A stretch of DNA of 64,000 bases from JAAZKA01 sp034926225 (lineage in GTDB: Bacteria; Bacillota; Clostridia; Oscillospirales; QAMX01), in assembly GCA_034926225.1 (NCBI GenBank), contig JAYFRF010000001.1, forward strand, positions 372,001 through 436,000, read 5' to 3'. The notes beneath the pieces were generated by a model. The model saw only the letters and a program-made list of their open reading frames with translations, was not told where the DNA came from and ran no database searches. The translations under genes were made by a program, and so were the position numbers. This document shows positions 54,488-62,696 of the stretch, in pieces (position 1 is the stretch's first letter; each line of letters opens with the position of its first letter).

Positions 54488-55783
54488 ATGACACATACTT
54501 TTCACGAACCCGCGCGGGAAATTCCGGTCTATGACAATGTTGATGTTCTAGTACTGGGGTCTGGTCCCGCCGGCGTATGCGCCGCAATCTGTGCCGCCAG
54601 AATGAAAGCACGGACACTTCTGATCGAGCAGCTGGGCTGCGTCGGAGGTATTTCGACCGCCGGATTGATGAGTCATTGGACCGGAAATACGCGGGGAGGT
54701 ATTTACGAAGAGATTCTCGACCGTTCCTGCGAAATTAATGAGCAGGCGGGGCGCAATACTATCAACCCGGAAAGGTTGAAAACAGTATACTTACAAATGC
54801 TGCAGGAAGCCGGTGCAAAGGTTCGGCTTTATACCTTTGTCTCATCTCCGATTATGGAGGGTAATTCGCTGCGTGGTGTGATCGTCGAGAGTAAATCAGG
54901 ACGCGAGGCCATATTTGCTAAAGTCATTATAGACGCAACAGGGGATGGTGACATTGCTGCGAAAGCCGGTGTCCCCTACGCGCTCGGCCGCGAAGAGGAC
55001 CGGAAAATGCAGCCTGCAACGCTGATGTTCAAGGTCGCCGGTGTGGATATGTCCGAAGGGGTCTTCCCCGGATCGTTTGAAAGCAATTTAGATGTGCCAA
55101 GAGGCAAAATACAGGATCTGGCAAGGGAGTATTTGCCGTTTCCTGCGGGGCATGTGCTTCTGTACCCTTCCACCCTACCCGGTATCGTGACCTGTAATAT
55201 GACGAATGCCATCGATATCGACGGCACCGACGCCGACAGCCTGACGCAGGCCGAGTGCATCTGCCGGAGCCAAATGGAGCCGATAATACGGTTCCTGCGG
55301 GAATTTGTGCCGGGTTTTGAAAATTGTTATATTATTTCATCGGCTTCGCTGATCGGCATCCGTGAAACCAGGCACTTTGACGGTGAGTATACCCTGACAA
55401 AAGAGGATATTCTCGCATCCCGACAATTCCCGGATTGGGCGGTGCCTCATGCTTCCTTTAACTTTGATGTTCATAATATCACCGGTGCGGGACTGGACGC
55501 AACCGGCGCGCAAAAACACTTTCCGAAAATTCAAGGATATTCGATTCCCTACGGCTGCCTTGTTCCGAAAAAGGTGGAGAATCTGCTGCTGGCCGGCCGC
55601 TGCATATCGGGAACCCATCTGGCGCATTCCAATTTCCGCGTTATGCCGATCTGCGCAAATCTCGGTCAGGCAGCAGGCGTCGCATCAGCCCTCAGCGTGC
55701 AGAAAGGAATCCCGGTACGTAGAATCGACGTCTCTGATCTGCAAGCAGCGCTGCTGAAAATGGGAGTACGCGCAGACCGGTAA
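54488..55783 (+). CDS. FAD-dependent oxidoreductase
   Basis: A 431-residue flavoprotein of the FAD_oxidored (PF12831-like) group. The N-terminal dinucleotide fold has VLGSGPAGVCAAICAARM (about 21-38), then the flavin contact EQLGCVGGISTAG (about 47-59), a second FAD region in VIIDATGDGDIAAKAG, and a C-terminal segment LLAGRCISGTHLAHSNFRVMP. No signal peptide. ATG 54488 has GGAGG six bases upstream. No co-transcribed partner, so the substrate is unknown. Confidence 0.87.
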   Translation: MTHTFHEPAREIPVYDNVDVLVLGSGPAGVCAAICAARMKARTLLIEQLGCVGGISTAGLMSHWTGNTRGGIYEEILDRSCEINEQAGRNTINPERLKTVYLQMLQEAGAKVRLYTFVSSPIMEGNSLRGVIVESKSGREAIFAKVIIDATGDGDIAAKAGVPYALGREEDRKMQPATLMFKVAGVDMSEGVFPGSFESNLDVPRGKIQDLAREYLPFPAGHVLLYPSTLPGIVTCNMTNAIDIDGTDADSLTQAECICRSQMEPIIRFLREFVPGFENCYIISSASLIGIRETRHFDGEYTLTKEDILASRQFPDWAVPHASFNFDVHNITGAGLDATGAQKHFPKIQGYSIPYGCLVPKKVENLLLAGRCISGTHLAHSNFRVMPICANLGQAAGVASALSVQKGIPVRRIDVSDLQAALLKMGVRADR

Positions 55784-55844
55784 GATTAAGAATTTTCATT
55801 TAATCAGTGTACTAAGCGCTATTAACTAAGGAGAGTGAATATTT

Positions 55845-56507
55845 GTGAAAAAGAGTAATGCGATTACAGCCGTCTTAGCAATATTGTTGTTAATATTATG
55901 CGGCTGTACCAACGCCGGCGATAGCTTAGATTCATTGCTATGCAAAAAGGGACTTAAACTGGCAAGCAGAATGGATATGATGGCAGAAAGCAAGGAATAC
56001 ACCTCCCTTTGAACTTCATCAAAGGATCTTGTTGACATAATCGACGAGATCGGCGCCGGACAGTATGCTGAACCAAACGCAGTATATAAAGTGTCCATTC
56101 CCAATACAGCCTTAGTCTCTATGTTTTCAGAATATGAGGGTATAGAACTTCCCGAGGAACTCAGGAACGAAGTCGAAAAGCGTCTTATATCTGCTTTTCC
56201 TACACGTATAAACGCTTTGAATGGCGCGACTGTATTAGCCGCCACATCAATGTTAAACTCAAGCGATGTCTTTATCGGGAAAGGCTTAACACACTATACG
56301 GTCTATATCTACATATTTGAAGCCGGAACCCCTATATCGGTTACTTTCATCCCAGGTAGCGATAACGTTGTATCTGCAAACAGCAGCTTCATCATTAATG
56401 ATATTCTCAAGGAAATCGAATCTGGAACAGATTTAAAAGAGTGGCTCCGAGAATACGCAAACCTTTCAGATTGTGATGTAAGTGAAGTTCAAGAGCCTAG
56501 AATTTAA
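55845..56507 (+). pseudogene. Small lipoprotein gene broken by in-frame TGA
   Basis: One continuous frame of about 221 codons from GTG 55845 (AAGGAG 11 bases upstream) to the stop at 56507, broken only by TGA at codon 56 (56010-56012). The start gives a signal peptide with lipobox LCGC (Cys21). After TGA the same frame runs on for 165 residues with no shift, so the downstream half looks selected until recently. The stop sits in a 7-bp hairpin (CCTTTGA with TCAAAGG). The protein family is not recognised. Nonsense mutation, base error or recoding are possible; there is no evidence for selenocysteine machinery here. Confidence 0.75.
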
Positions 56508-56514
56508 TGACTAT

Positions 56515-56552
56515 AAAAAAGAGCGGTCAACATGATCGTTCTTTTTTTTCGC
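56515..56552 (+). terminator. Terminator after the lipoprotein pseudogene
   Basis: A ~15-bp stem with two G-U pairs, AAAAAAGA arm and eight-T tail, loop ACA. Strong intrinsic terminator. Confidence 0.85.
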
Positions 56553-56624
56553 AGAGCGGATTTATCTCAATATTATTATGTTAACTATTATTTTCTCGGT
56601 AATAAAAGAATTTACTGGTTCCTA

Positions 56625-56653
56625 TTGACATAGAGCAATCTGTTGTCTATAAT
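56625..56653 (+). promoter_or_regulatory. Consensus promoter of the TetR-MATE operon
   Basis: TTGACA (56625), 17 bases, TATAAT (56648): full sigma-A consensus. Confidence 0.88.
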
Positions 56654-56655
56654 AC

Positions 56656-56685
56656 AAGCATAGAATGACGATTCATTCTATGCTT
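56656..56685. promoter_or_regulatory. TetR operator of the MATE operon
   Basis: A perfect inverted repeat with 13-bp arms (56656-56668 with 56673-56685) and spacer CGAT, with core GAATGA/TCATTC. It starts two bases past the -10 box, so bound repressor would block transcription. Confidence 0.85.
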
Positions 56686-56702
56686 GAGAGGAGGTCTATA
56701 CC

Positions 56703-57407
56703 ATATATAAAACATCAGGAGATACTCAAAAGCGCAAGGACGCCAAGCGGAAGCTGATTCTGGATACTGCCGCTAAGGTGTTTGCTGCTAAGGGATACCA
56801 TAATACGACAGTAAAAGATATTGTGGATCAGGCTGCTGTGTCAGTAGGCAGTTTCTATTTTTATTTCAAGAGTAAAGAGGATTTGTTCGCAGAGCTATAT
56901 ATGAGCATCGCGGATAAATTTAACACTAAAATTATGCGCGTTTTGGATGTAGATCACTTTCCCCTGCTGAAAAATTTTACCCGCGTGATGATAGCAAATC
57001 TTTGGCTTTATGATAAAAACCGTGATATTACCAAGATCATGCTTTTAGAAGCTGCAATCGTCCATCCGGAGTTTCAACGGATAAGAGCAGACAGTATGAA
57101 AGAATCCGCACAAGTCATGGCAGTATGGTTTGAACGTTTTAAATTACATCATACGGTCAATATCCCGGACGCAAAAGTTGCCTCTCTTATTTACTTAGGT
57201 TCTTACTACTATCTTATCAATGACTGGCTGGAATCCGACGAATGCGTTCCACTCACAGATTACGGCTATGCGTTTTGTATTTATAATCTACAGGCGCTGA
57301 AAATCCCGTTTGATGAGGGAACGGTCAGAGGGTATATCAGTGAAGTTTTGAATGAACTCGAGCAGACCTATGAAGAAACAGATCAGAAAGAAGATAGAAC
57401 GTTTTGA
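56703..57407 (+). CDS. TetR-family repressor with apparent ATA start
   Basis: A ~234-residue regulator. HTH: AKRKLILDTAAKVFAAKGYHNTTVKDIVDQAAVSVGSFYFYFKSK-type; recognition helix at VSVGSFYFYFKSK. The next in-frame start codon (GTG 56778) would delete helix 1 and most of the HTH N-terminus. A perfect AGGAGG (56689-56694) lies eight bases before ATA 56703, and no ATG/GTG/TTG lies at the usual place. I therefore choose ATA, a rare start, or an ATG lost by G-to-A. Ends four bases over the MATE gene. It likely represses its own operon through the operator at 56656-56685. Confidence 0.8.
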   Translation: MYKTSGDTQKRKDAKRKLILDTAAKVFAAKGYHNTTVKDIVDQAAVSVGSFYFYFKSKEDLFAELYMSIADKFNTKIMRVLDVDHFPLLKNFTRVMIANLWLYDKNRDITKIMLLEAAIVHPEFQRIRADSMKESAQVMAVWFERFKLHHTVNIPDAKVASLIYLGSYYYLINDWLESDECVPLTDYGYAFCIYNLQALKIPFDEGTVRGYISEVLNELEQTYEETDQKEDRTF

Positions 57408-58783
57408 ATAATCATTTTGGCAAAGATCTCACAACCGGCAGTATTTCAAAGAACCTGATTCAATTGGCATTACCCATTTTAATCGGGAATATCCTGTCGA
57501 CAGGATACAGTATTATCAACACAATGTGGGTTGGTAATCTGATCGGAAAAGATGCGGTCGGTGCAGTAGCAGTCAGTTTCCCTATTTTTCTAGGCATGGT
57601 TGCGCTTTGCTCCGGTGCGACGCTGGCCACATCTTTTCTGATCGCAAAAGCATACGGTGCTAAAAATCATACACAAATACAAAAATTCGTTAACAACTCG
57701 TGGACTGTTGGGGGTATCATCATTCTAGTCATCTCGGTGAGCGGATTGTTGTTTTGTGACGAGATACTAAAACTCCTTAAAACACCGACCGATATGATGC
57801 CTATGGCAAGCGGTTATCTGCGCATTATGTTTATAAATTTTCCCGGGTTGTATGTATCTTATTTAATGTCTTCCATATTGCGCGGTGTGGGAGATACGGT
57901 TATTCCTATGATTTGCATTATCGTTTCCACTCTCGTTAATGCCGCTCTTGATCCTTTGTTAATCCTGGGAATCGGTCCGTTTCCCAAGTTGGGACTAAAC
58001 GGTTCGGCCTATTCCGACTTAGTCGCCACTACGGTTACCATTGCGCTAGGGATAATTTATACGATTCGTAAATATAAAAACGAACCGGTTAATCCAACGG
58101 GACTTTTATTGGAAAAAAACACGGTTTCCCTCATTCTGAAAATAGGCATGCCCTCATTCGTTCAGCAAATGCTGGTTTCTGTCGGCTATGCTTTTATCAC
58201 GGTTTTTGTAAACCGTTTTAGCTCCGCATCTATTTCGGCGTTCGGGGTCGTCAGTAAGATTGACACGATTGCCGCCATGCCGGCTATGGCTTTGATGATG
58301 GCCGTTTCCACATTGACGGCACAAAATATTGGTGCGGGAAAATCCAAGCAAATAAAAGATATTCTGAAATACGGAATATTAATTAACATTCCGGTAATTT
58401 TAGTTATTTCCATACTATGCGTCACCTTGCCGCAGGGGATCATGCGCACTTTTGTTAAAGACATGGATGTCATTCGGGTTGGCGTCGATTACCTGAGAAT
58501 CGTTGGCGCAGGATATCTTTTCTTTACTGTGTTCTATATATCCAACGGTATTATTAACGGCGCGGGTAAAACGCTGCCAACTATGATTCTTTCCTTTATC
58601 TCTCTTTGCCTCGTCCGGGTTCCTTTAGCCGGATTATTGTCCGGCACCGAACTGGGCATTCATGGCATCTGGATTGCCATCGTGATCAGTTTTGCCGCCA
58701 GCGCAATTAACAGCCTCGTATATTACAGATGGGGAAAATGGCGCAGAAATCTTTCCTCCATAACGTATGTTGACCATGTATAA
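57404..58783 (+). CDS. MATE-family multidrug efflux transporter
   Basis: A 459-residue, twelve-helix Na+/H+ antiporter of the MATE (NorM/DinF-like) family. The first half has LPILIGNILSTGYSIINTMW and the second half repeats the pattern in MPSFVQQMLVSVGYAFITVF. TTG 57404 overlaps the TetR stop (TTGA). It exports a drug or toxic metabolite; induction through ligand binding to the upstream TetR is inferred. Confidence 0.92.
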   Translation: MNNHFGKDLTTGSISKNLIQLALPILIGNILSTGYSIINTMWVGNLIGKDAVGAVAVSFPIFLGMVALCSGATLATSFLIAKAYGAKNHTQIQKFVNNSWTVGGIIILVISVSGLLFCDEILKLLKTPTDMMPMASGYLRIMFINFPGLYVSYLMSSILRGVGDTVIPMICIIVSTLVNAALDPLLILGIGPFPKLGLNGSAYSDLVATTVTIALGIIYTIRKYKNEPVNPTGLLLEKNTVSLILKIGMPSFVQQMLVSVGYAFITVFVNRFSSASISAFGVVSKIDTIAAMPAMALMMAVSTLTAQNIGAGKSKQIKDILKYGILINIPVILVISILCVTLPQGIMRTFVKDMDVIRVGVDYLRIVGAGYLFFTVFYISNGIINGAGKTLPTMILSFISLCLVRVPLAGLLSGTELGIHGIWIAIVISFAASAINSLVYYRWGKWRRNLSSITYVDHV

Positions 58784-58814
58784 AGGCATCAGGATACATT
58801 ATAATGTGAAACGA

Positions 58815-58844
58815 CCGTAGCTTTGCGCAAGAAAGCTTTTACGG
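58815..58844 (+). terminator. Probable terminator of the MATE gene
   Basis: CCGTA-GCTTT paired with AAAGC and TACGG with a small bulge, followed by CTGGATTTTT. Confidence 0.45.
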
Positions 58845-58894
58845 CTGGATTTTTGAGATAGAAATTTCCAAAAAATGAAAAGAGGTATGGACTC

Positions 58895-59242
58895 ATGGCT
58901 TCTGTAAATAAGAAAGAACTGAAAAATGCGTATAAGGGTAAGCCTGCTATAGGCGGTATCTATTGTATACAATGTGATGGTAATCATCGTAGATGGATAA
59001 AATCCACGCAAGATCTGGAGAGCCAAAAAAGCAGGTTTGACTTTTCTGTCCTAACAAACTCCTGCCCGGAGCCGGCTATGCATACGGAATGGGTCGAATA
59101 TGGGATGCAATCATTTTCTTTTATCATTCTTGAGGAATTAAAAAAGAAGGAAAACCAAACAGAGCGAGAGTTTTCAGATGATATCAAAGTTCTATTAGAA
59201 ATATGGCTTGAAGAATATAAGCAGGATCAGCACATGGAATAA
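58895..59242 (+). CDS. Small GIY-YIG-like domain protein
   Basis: A 115-residue protein. GGIYCIQCDG (about 19-28), then RRWIKSTQDLESQKSRF (catalytic-region Arg/helix) and EWVEYGMQSFSFIILEEL resemble the small GIY-YIG nuclease fold: in such proteins GIY pairs with a later YIG-like strand and a conserved Glu. The YIG tripeptide is poor here (KST in its place) so activity is doubtful. ATG 58895 follows AGAGGT. Alone; no mobile element is seen beside it. Confidence 0.6.
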   Translation: MASVNKKELKNAYKGKPAIGGIYCIQCDGNHRRWIKSTQDLESQKSRFDFSVLTNSCPEPAMHTEWVEYGMQSFSFIILEELKKKENQTEREFSDDIKVLLEIWLEEYKQDQHME

Positions 59243-59341
59243 ATAATTTTTGACAGCTCAGGGATATATTAGGGAGATTCCTGTGATGTTATTTTCTTGT
59301 CGAATTATCTGTTTTTTACCATTTTCCGTTTGTCTGCGCTC

Positions 59342-59370
59342 TTGTGTTTTCTCACAAACCACTGTATACT
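59342..59370 (+). promoter_or_regulatory. Probable promoter of the Fe-S/U32 cluster
   Basis: TTGTGT (59342), 17 bases, TATACT (59365). TTGTG and CACAA form an inverted repeat over the -35 region, a possible operator. Confidence 0.55.
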
Positions 59371-59418
59371 AGACGCATGACACGCCTGCTGCATTTTTCG
59401 CAGACGGTCGATTTTCGT

Positions 59419-60462
59419 ATGGAAAGAAGGGTGATCATCCTGAAACCCGATGCAAAAATGATTAAGGACGCCGCAAGACGCCTTGGCGCCGACTGCGTGG
59501 CAATCGGCTCAATCGACCGTTGGGACGGCGCTCCCGCGCAAATGGATCCCCGTCAGATCATGCCGCGTGCGAAATCGATCATCGCTATGGGTTTCCGCGT
59601 CTTTCGCGGCAGTCTGCGCGGTATCGAAGAGGGCACATACTTTTCCAATTACTCCGCCATGGGCTACGGCGGCATCACCTACCTGTACATGCCGATGACC
59701 GTCATTAACCTCTGTAAAATCATCGAAGATGCCGGTTTCGAGGCCATTCCCTATGGTCATCAGAGCGATTGGCGCGGCATCGATAACGCCGGTAATCGCC
59801 ACGAGAACTATTCCCGTCCTGTCGCTCCGGGCAAGCCCATCCCCGACATCATGGTGCATCTGCGTATCGCTGCCTATTTGTGCGGTCTCGGCGAAATCGG
59901 CTACTCTAAAATGCTGCTGACGCCCGAATTCGGTCCCCGTCAGCGTGTCGGTATCGTCATCACAGAACTGGATCTGGAACCCGATCCCATTATGGAACCA
60001 GGCACAATCTGCACCCGCTGCATGGCCTGTGTACGCGAATGTCCCGGTAACTGCATCAGTCCTACAAAAACCGTGAAGGTCAATCTCGCCGGTCACAACG
60101 TCGAATGGGGCGAAATCGATATCGACCGTTGCGCCTACTTCTTCACCGGTGCGGAAAAAACTGAAGACGGCGAAAAGGGAGACTATAACGGCGAGGACTT
60201 CAAGCCCAATCCCATTTCCCCCTTCTATCACAAGCCCCGCAACCTATATAATACCGGGCAGGCCGTCTGCGGCGCACGAGGATGCACCCGTGCCTGCATG
60301 ATCAGCTTAGAATCCCAGGGCAAGCTCAAGAATAGATTTGAAAGCCCCTTTCGCACACAAAAGCCCTGGACTATGGACTGGTCCGAAGAGGCCATTGCAG
60401 CTGATCAACCCGCCGAATACTCCAACCCACACGGCCGTCCCGAAAAATCCGAGATCGACTGA
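59419..60462 (+). CDS. QueG-like 4Fe-4S protein
   Basis: A 347-residue protein with the corrinoid/epoxyqueuosine-reductase-like fold of QueG and reductive dehalogenase relatives. The N-terminal ~190 residues form the alpha/beta domain. Cluster motifs are CTRCMACVRECPGNCI near residue 200 and a second set in VCGARGCTRACM near residue 290. Starts at 59344 or 59377 lie before or at the transcription start, so ATG 59419 is chosen; CTG 59440, well placed after AGAAGGG, is an alternative. QueG-specific function is uncertain: no tRNA-modification genes are near. Its partners are a U32-like protein and an AraC regulator. Confidence 0.8.
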   Translation: MERRVIILKPDAKMIKDAARRLGADCVAIGSIDRWDGAPAQMDPRQIMPRAKSIIAMGFRVFRGSLRGIEEGTYFSNYSAMGYGGITYLYMPMTVINLCKIIEDAGFEAIPYGHQSDWRGIDNAGNRHENYSRPVAPGKPIPDIMVHLRIAAYLCGLGEIGYSKMLLTPEFGPRQRVGIVITELDLEPDPIMEPGTICTRCMACVRECPGNCISPTKTVKVNLAGHNVEWGEIDIDRCAYFFTGAEKTEDGEKGDYNGEDFKPNPISPFYHKPRNLYNTGQAVCGARGCTRACMISLESQGKLKNRFESPFRTQKPWTMDWSEEAIAADQPAEYSNPHGRPEKSEID

Positions 60463-60481
60463 CGCCCGTAGAACGTCAAAT

Positions 60482-60502
60482 GGGGAGCCGCGCAGGCTCC
60501 CC
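60482..60502 (+). terminator. Hairpin between the Fe-S and U32-like genes
   Basis: A perfect 8-bp GC stem GGGGAGCC/GGCTCCCC with loop GCGCA, followed by GCTTTT. It may partly terminate or limit expression of the downstream genes. Confidence 0.55.
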
Positions 60503-60530
60503 GCTTTTCCGATATAAGGGGGAAATTAGG

Positions 60531-61556
60531 ATGCGCTTTGCCGTCGGCTATCAGCTTGCGGAAAACGGGGAAGAGCCGTTTTCCCACATCGTTTCCGACT
60601 ACCGCGACCACATTGCGGAGCTTTACTTTCCATGGCTTGACACCCCCACCTGCCGTTCAGCGCTCGCAACCCGCAACGGGCATACCGACTGGACGGCGCA
60701 GGGACGGCTGGAAGAGGAACTGCGCACGGTGCATAGGATGGGTGTCAAGCTCGACCTACTCCTGAACGCCAACTGCTACGGCGGCGAGGCCGTTTCGAAG
60801 GCACTCACCAACCGGGTATGCTCCATCGCGGAGCATCTGGAAAATGCTGTCGGCGGACTGGAGATTGTGACAACGACCTCCCCCTTCATTGCACACGTTT
60901 TGAAAGAGCACTTTCCGCATATCGAGCGCCGTGCATCAGTCAATATGCGCATCGGCGAAGTGAAAGGCATGGAATATCTCGTCGATCTCTTCGATTCCTT
61001 CTACATCCGCCGCGAGTATAACCGCGACTTTGACCGTATCCGTGAGCTAAAGACATGGGTGGATGCCAATGGAAAGCAGCTTCTTATGCTGGCGAATTCC
61101 GGCTGTATGAATTATTGCTCGGGACAAACCTTTCACGACAATCTCGTCTCCCACGAGGCGCAGATCTCCGAAACGATCAACCAGCCCGGCTTTCCTGTGC
61201 ATACCTGCTGGCGTTACCTGCGCGATTCGGCACATAGAGTCTCTGTTCTGCAAAATTCTTGGGTAAGACCGGAAGACCTGCATCATTATGAAGGTTTATT
61301 TGACGTGGTCAAGCTGGCCACGCGGATGCACAGCCTGCCCGGGATGGTCATAGACGCTTACGTGCGGGGACGCTATTATGGCAATCTGCTCGACCTGTGC
61401 GAGCCGGGCTTCGGTCCCGCTTTCGCACCCTATGTCATCGATAACGCCGCCTTCCCGGAAGATTTTTTCGACCGCGTAGTCTCCTGCGACAAACGCTGCC
61501 ATGCCTGTGGCTACTGCCAAAGCGTACTGGAGCGCGTGATGGTACGCGCCGAATGA
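60531..61556 (+). CDS. U32-like TIM-barrel Fe-S protein
   Basis: A 341-residue protein resembling the peptidase U32 / UbiU-UbiV group. SGCMNYCSGQTFHDNL (about 194-209) has the family's Cys pattern; a C-terminal RCHACGYCQSVLE adds Cys, together enough for a 4Fe-4S cluster. UbiU-type members hydroxylate quinones; others modify RNA. The early part (VGYQLAENGEEPF, then beta/alpha units) fits a TIM barrel. ATG 60531 follows AAGGGGG. The stop overlaps the AraC gene start, so translation is coupled. The substrate here is not known. Confidence 0.78.
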   Translation: MRFAVGYQLAENGEEPFSHIVSDYRDHIAELYFPWLDTPTCRSALATRNGHTDWTAQGRLEEELRTVHRMGVKLDLLLNANCYGGEAVSKALTNRVCSIAEHLENAVGGLEIVTTTSPFIAHVLKEHFPHIERRASVNMRIGEVKGMEYLVDLFDSFYIRREYNRDFDRIRELKTWVDANGKQLLMLANSGCMNYCSGQTFHDNLVSHEAQISETINQPGFPVHTCWRYLRDSAHRVSVLQNSWVRPEDLHHYEGLFDVVKLATRMHSLPGMVIDAYVRGRYYGNLLDLCEPGFGPAFAPYVIDNAAFPEDFFDRVVSCDKRCHACGYCQSVLERVMVRAE

Positions 61557-62347
61557 GCGTGCTGTTGACCGGTCTGGAACAGGCGGATTTTACTGTCAGC
61601 GGCCTGCATGTTCGATTGACCGAGCGCGCTCAGGGTCATATTGCACGTTTCGACATGCCGAGAGCGCAAAGTGTTTTCGTCTATGTAACCTGTGGCGAGG
61701 TGATATTACAGCAATACGGTGAAGAGCCGGTCATTTTAAAACCGGGCGCTGTCGGCTATATACCGGTAGGCGTACGCAACACCTCCGCCTACACCGGTCA
61801 TGATAATGCGGCCCTGGTGATCTCTTTTACGCTCACGGATCCGGCAGGCAGTCCTTACCGGCTCGCCGATAAGATCACCGCTGTCTCCAACGCATTATCC
61901 GCAGAGGCGCGGCGACTGCTGGCATTGCTGCGGGATAGTACGGCCATTATGCGTGTGCCGGAGTTGCTGTCTCAAACGGCAACCTTCTACGCGCTTTTAT
62001 CCGTTCTGGCGCAGGAGCAGTATGAACAGGATCCCCGCACAGCTTCTAAGCTGCGTGAAGGGGTGATGCTGCTGGAGTCAACCTATACACATAATCAGCC
62101 TGTCTCCGATTATGCCGCTGCATGCGGTCTGTCCGACGGCTGCTTCCGGCGGCTATTCCGACAGGTGTACGGCATCTCTCCGGTCGAATACCGCACCCGT
62201 TTTCGTATTGCACATGCCGAACAGCGATTGGCCAGCGGCGATGTCACCGTCGCCGAAACGGCTGTCAGTGTCGGATTTGAAAATGTCAGCTATTTTATTC
62301 GCGTATTTAGGCGCTACACCGGCCATACGCCGGGTTCCGAACTGTGA
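61553..62347 (+). CDS. AraC-family regulator with cupin sensor
   Basis: A 264-residue activator: cupin-like N-terminal domain (YVTCGEVILQQYGEEPVILK, about 42-62), linker, then two AraC HTH motifs: VSDYAAACGLSDGCFRRLFR (about 185-205) and VAETAVSVGFENVSYFIRVFRRYTG near the end. ATG 61553 overlaps the U32-like stop (ATGA). It probably controls its own Fe-S/U32 cluster or the binding-protein gene that begins at 62697. Confidence 0.9.
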   Translation: MSVLLTGLEQADFTVSGLHVRLTERAQGHIARFDMPRAQSVFVYVTCGEVILQQYGEEPVILKPGAVGYIPVGVRNTSAYTGHDNAALVISFTLTDPAGSPYRLADKITAVSNALSAEARRLLALLRDSTAIMRVPELLSQTATFYALLSVLAQEQYEQDPRTASKLREGVMLLESTYTHNQPVSDYAAACGLSDGCFRRLFRQVYGISPVEYRTRFRIAHAEQRLASGDVTVAETAVSVGFENVSYFIRVFRRYTGHTPGSEL

Positions 62348-62406
62348 GCCTTCATTAGGCATGCACACTGGGTAAAAATTCACTGTTATTCTTCCTTTTA
62401 TATTCC

Positions 62407-62448
62407 ACATGTAACGCTAAGCTCATCAAGGAGCTTAGCGTTACATGT
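62407..62448 (+). terminator. Terminator of the AraC regulator gene
   Basis: A perfect 18-bp stem (62407-62424 with 62431-62448) with loop ATCAAG. Confidence 0.8.
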
Positions 62449-62573
62449 CTCCGAAAGCAGCTTTAATACATGACTACATCATGAACATGCGAGATACACC
62501 AGTTCCGTATCCTCACCGACTCCGGTATACATTATAAAGCCATAGTATTTGTAAATTTTATTATTGGTATATA

Positions 62574-62601
62574 TTGACAAACCATTACCATATGATATAA
62601 T
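62574..62601 (+). promoter_or_regulatory. Promoter of the third sugar-binding protein gene
   Basis: TTGACA (62574), 16 bases, TATAAT (62596). An 8-bp hairpin (62612-62633) follows at the expected transcript start and may be a leader structure or an operator. Confidence 0.75.
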
Positions 62602-62696
62602 GACGTTGTCTAGAGAATATTCATATATTCTCTGTCAAAACATATTGGCGTTTTCGCCATGTGTTTTATAAATTATTTTTTAAAGGAGGGCTTCCC

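Larger units (their letters stand above)
62348..62696. other. Intergenic region before the third binding-protein gene
   Basis: A 349-base gap holding the AraC terminator (62407-62448), a consensus promoter (62574-62601) and a leader hairpin (62612-62633). I see no gene in it. Confidence 0.7.

Noticed and set aside
56010..56012. TGA as a selenocysteine codon
   Set aside because: The residue has no neighbouring redox motif and the small hairpin is too weak and wrongly placed for a bacterial SECIS; a nonsense mutation is simpler.
58895..59242. A homing endonuclease or mobile intron
   Set aside because: No intron structure, split gene or terminal repeats are seen around it.
59342..59357. A Rex operator in TTGTG-N6-CACAA
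   Set aside because: Rex sites have eight bases between the half sites; here there are six.
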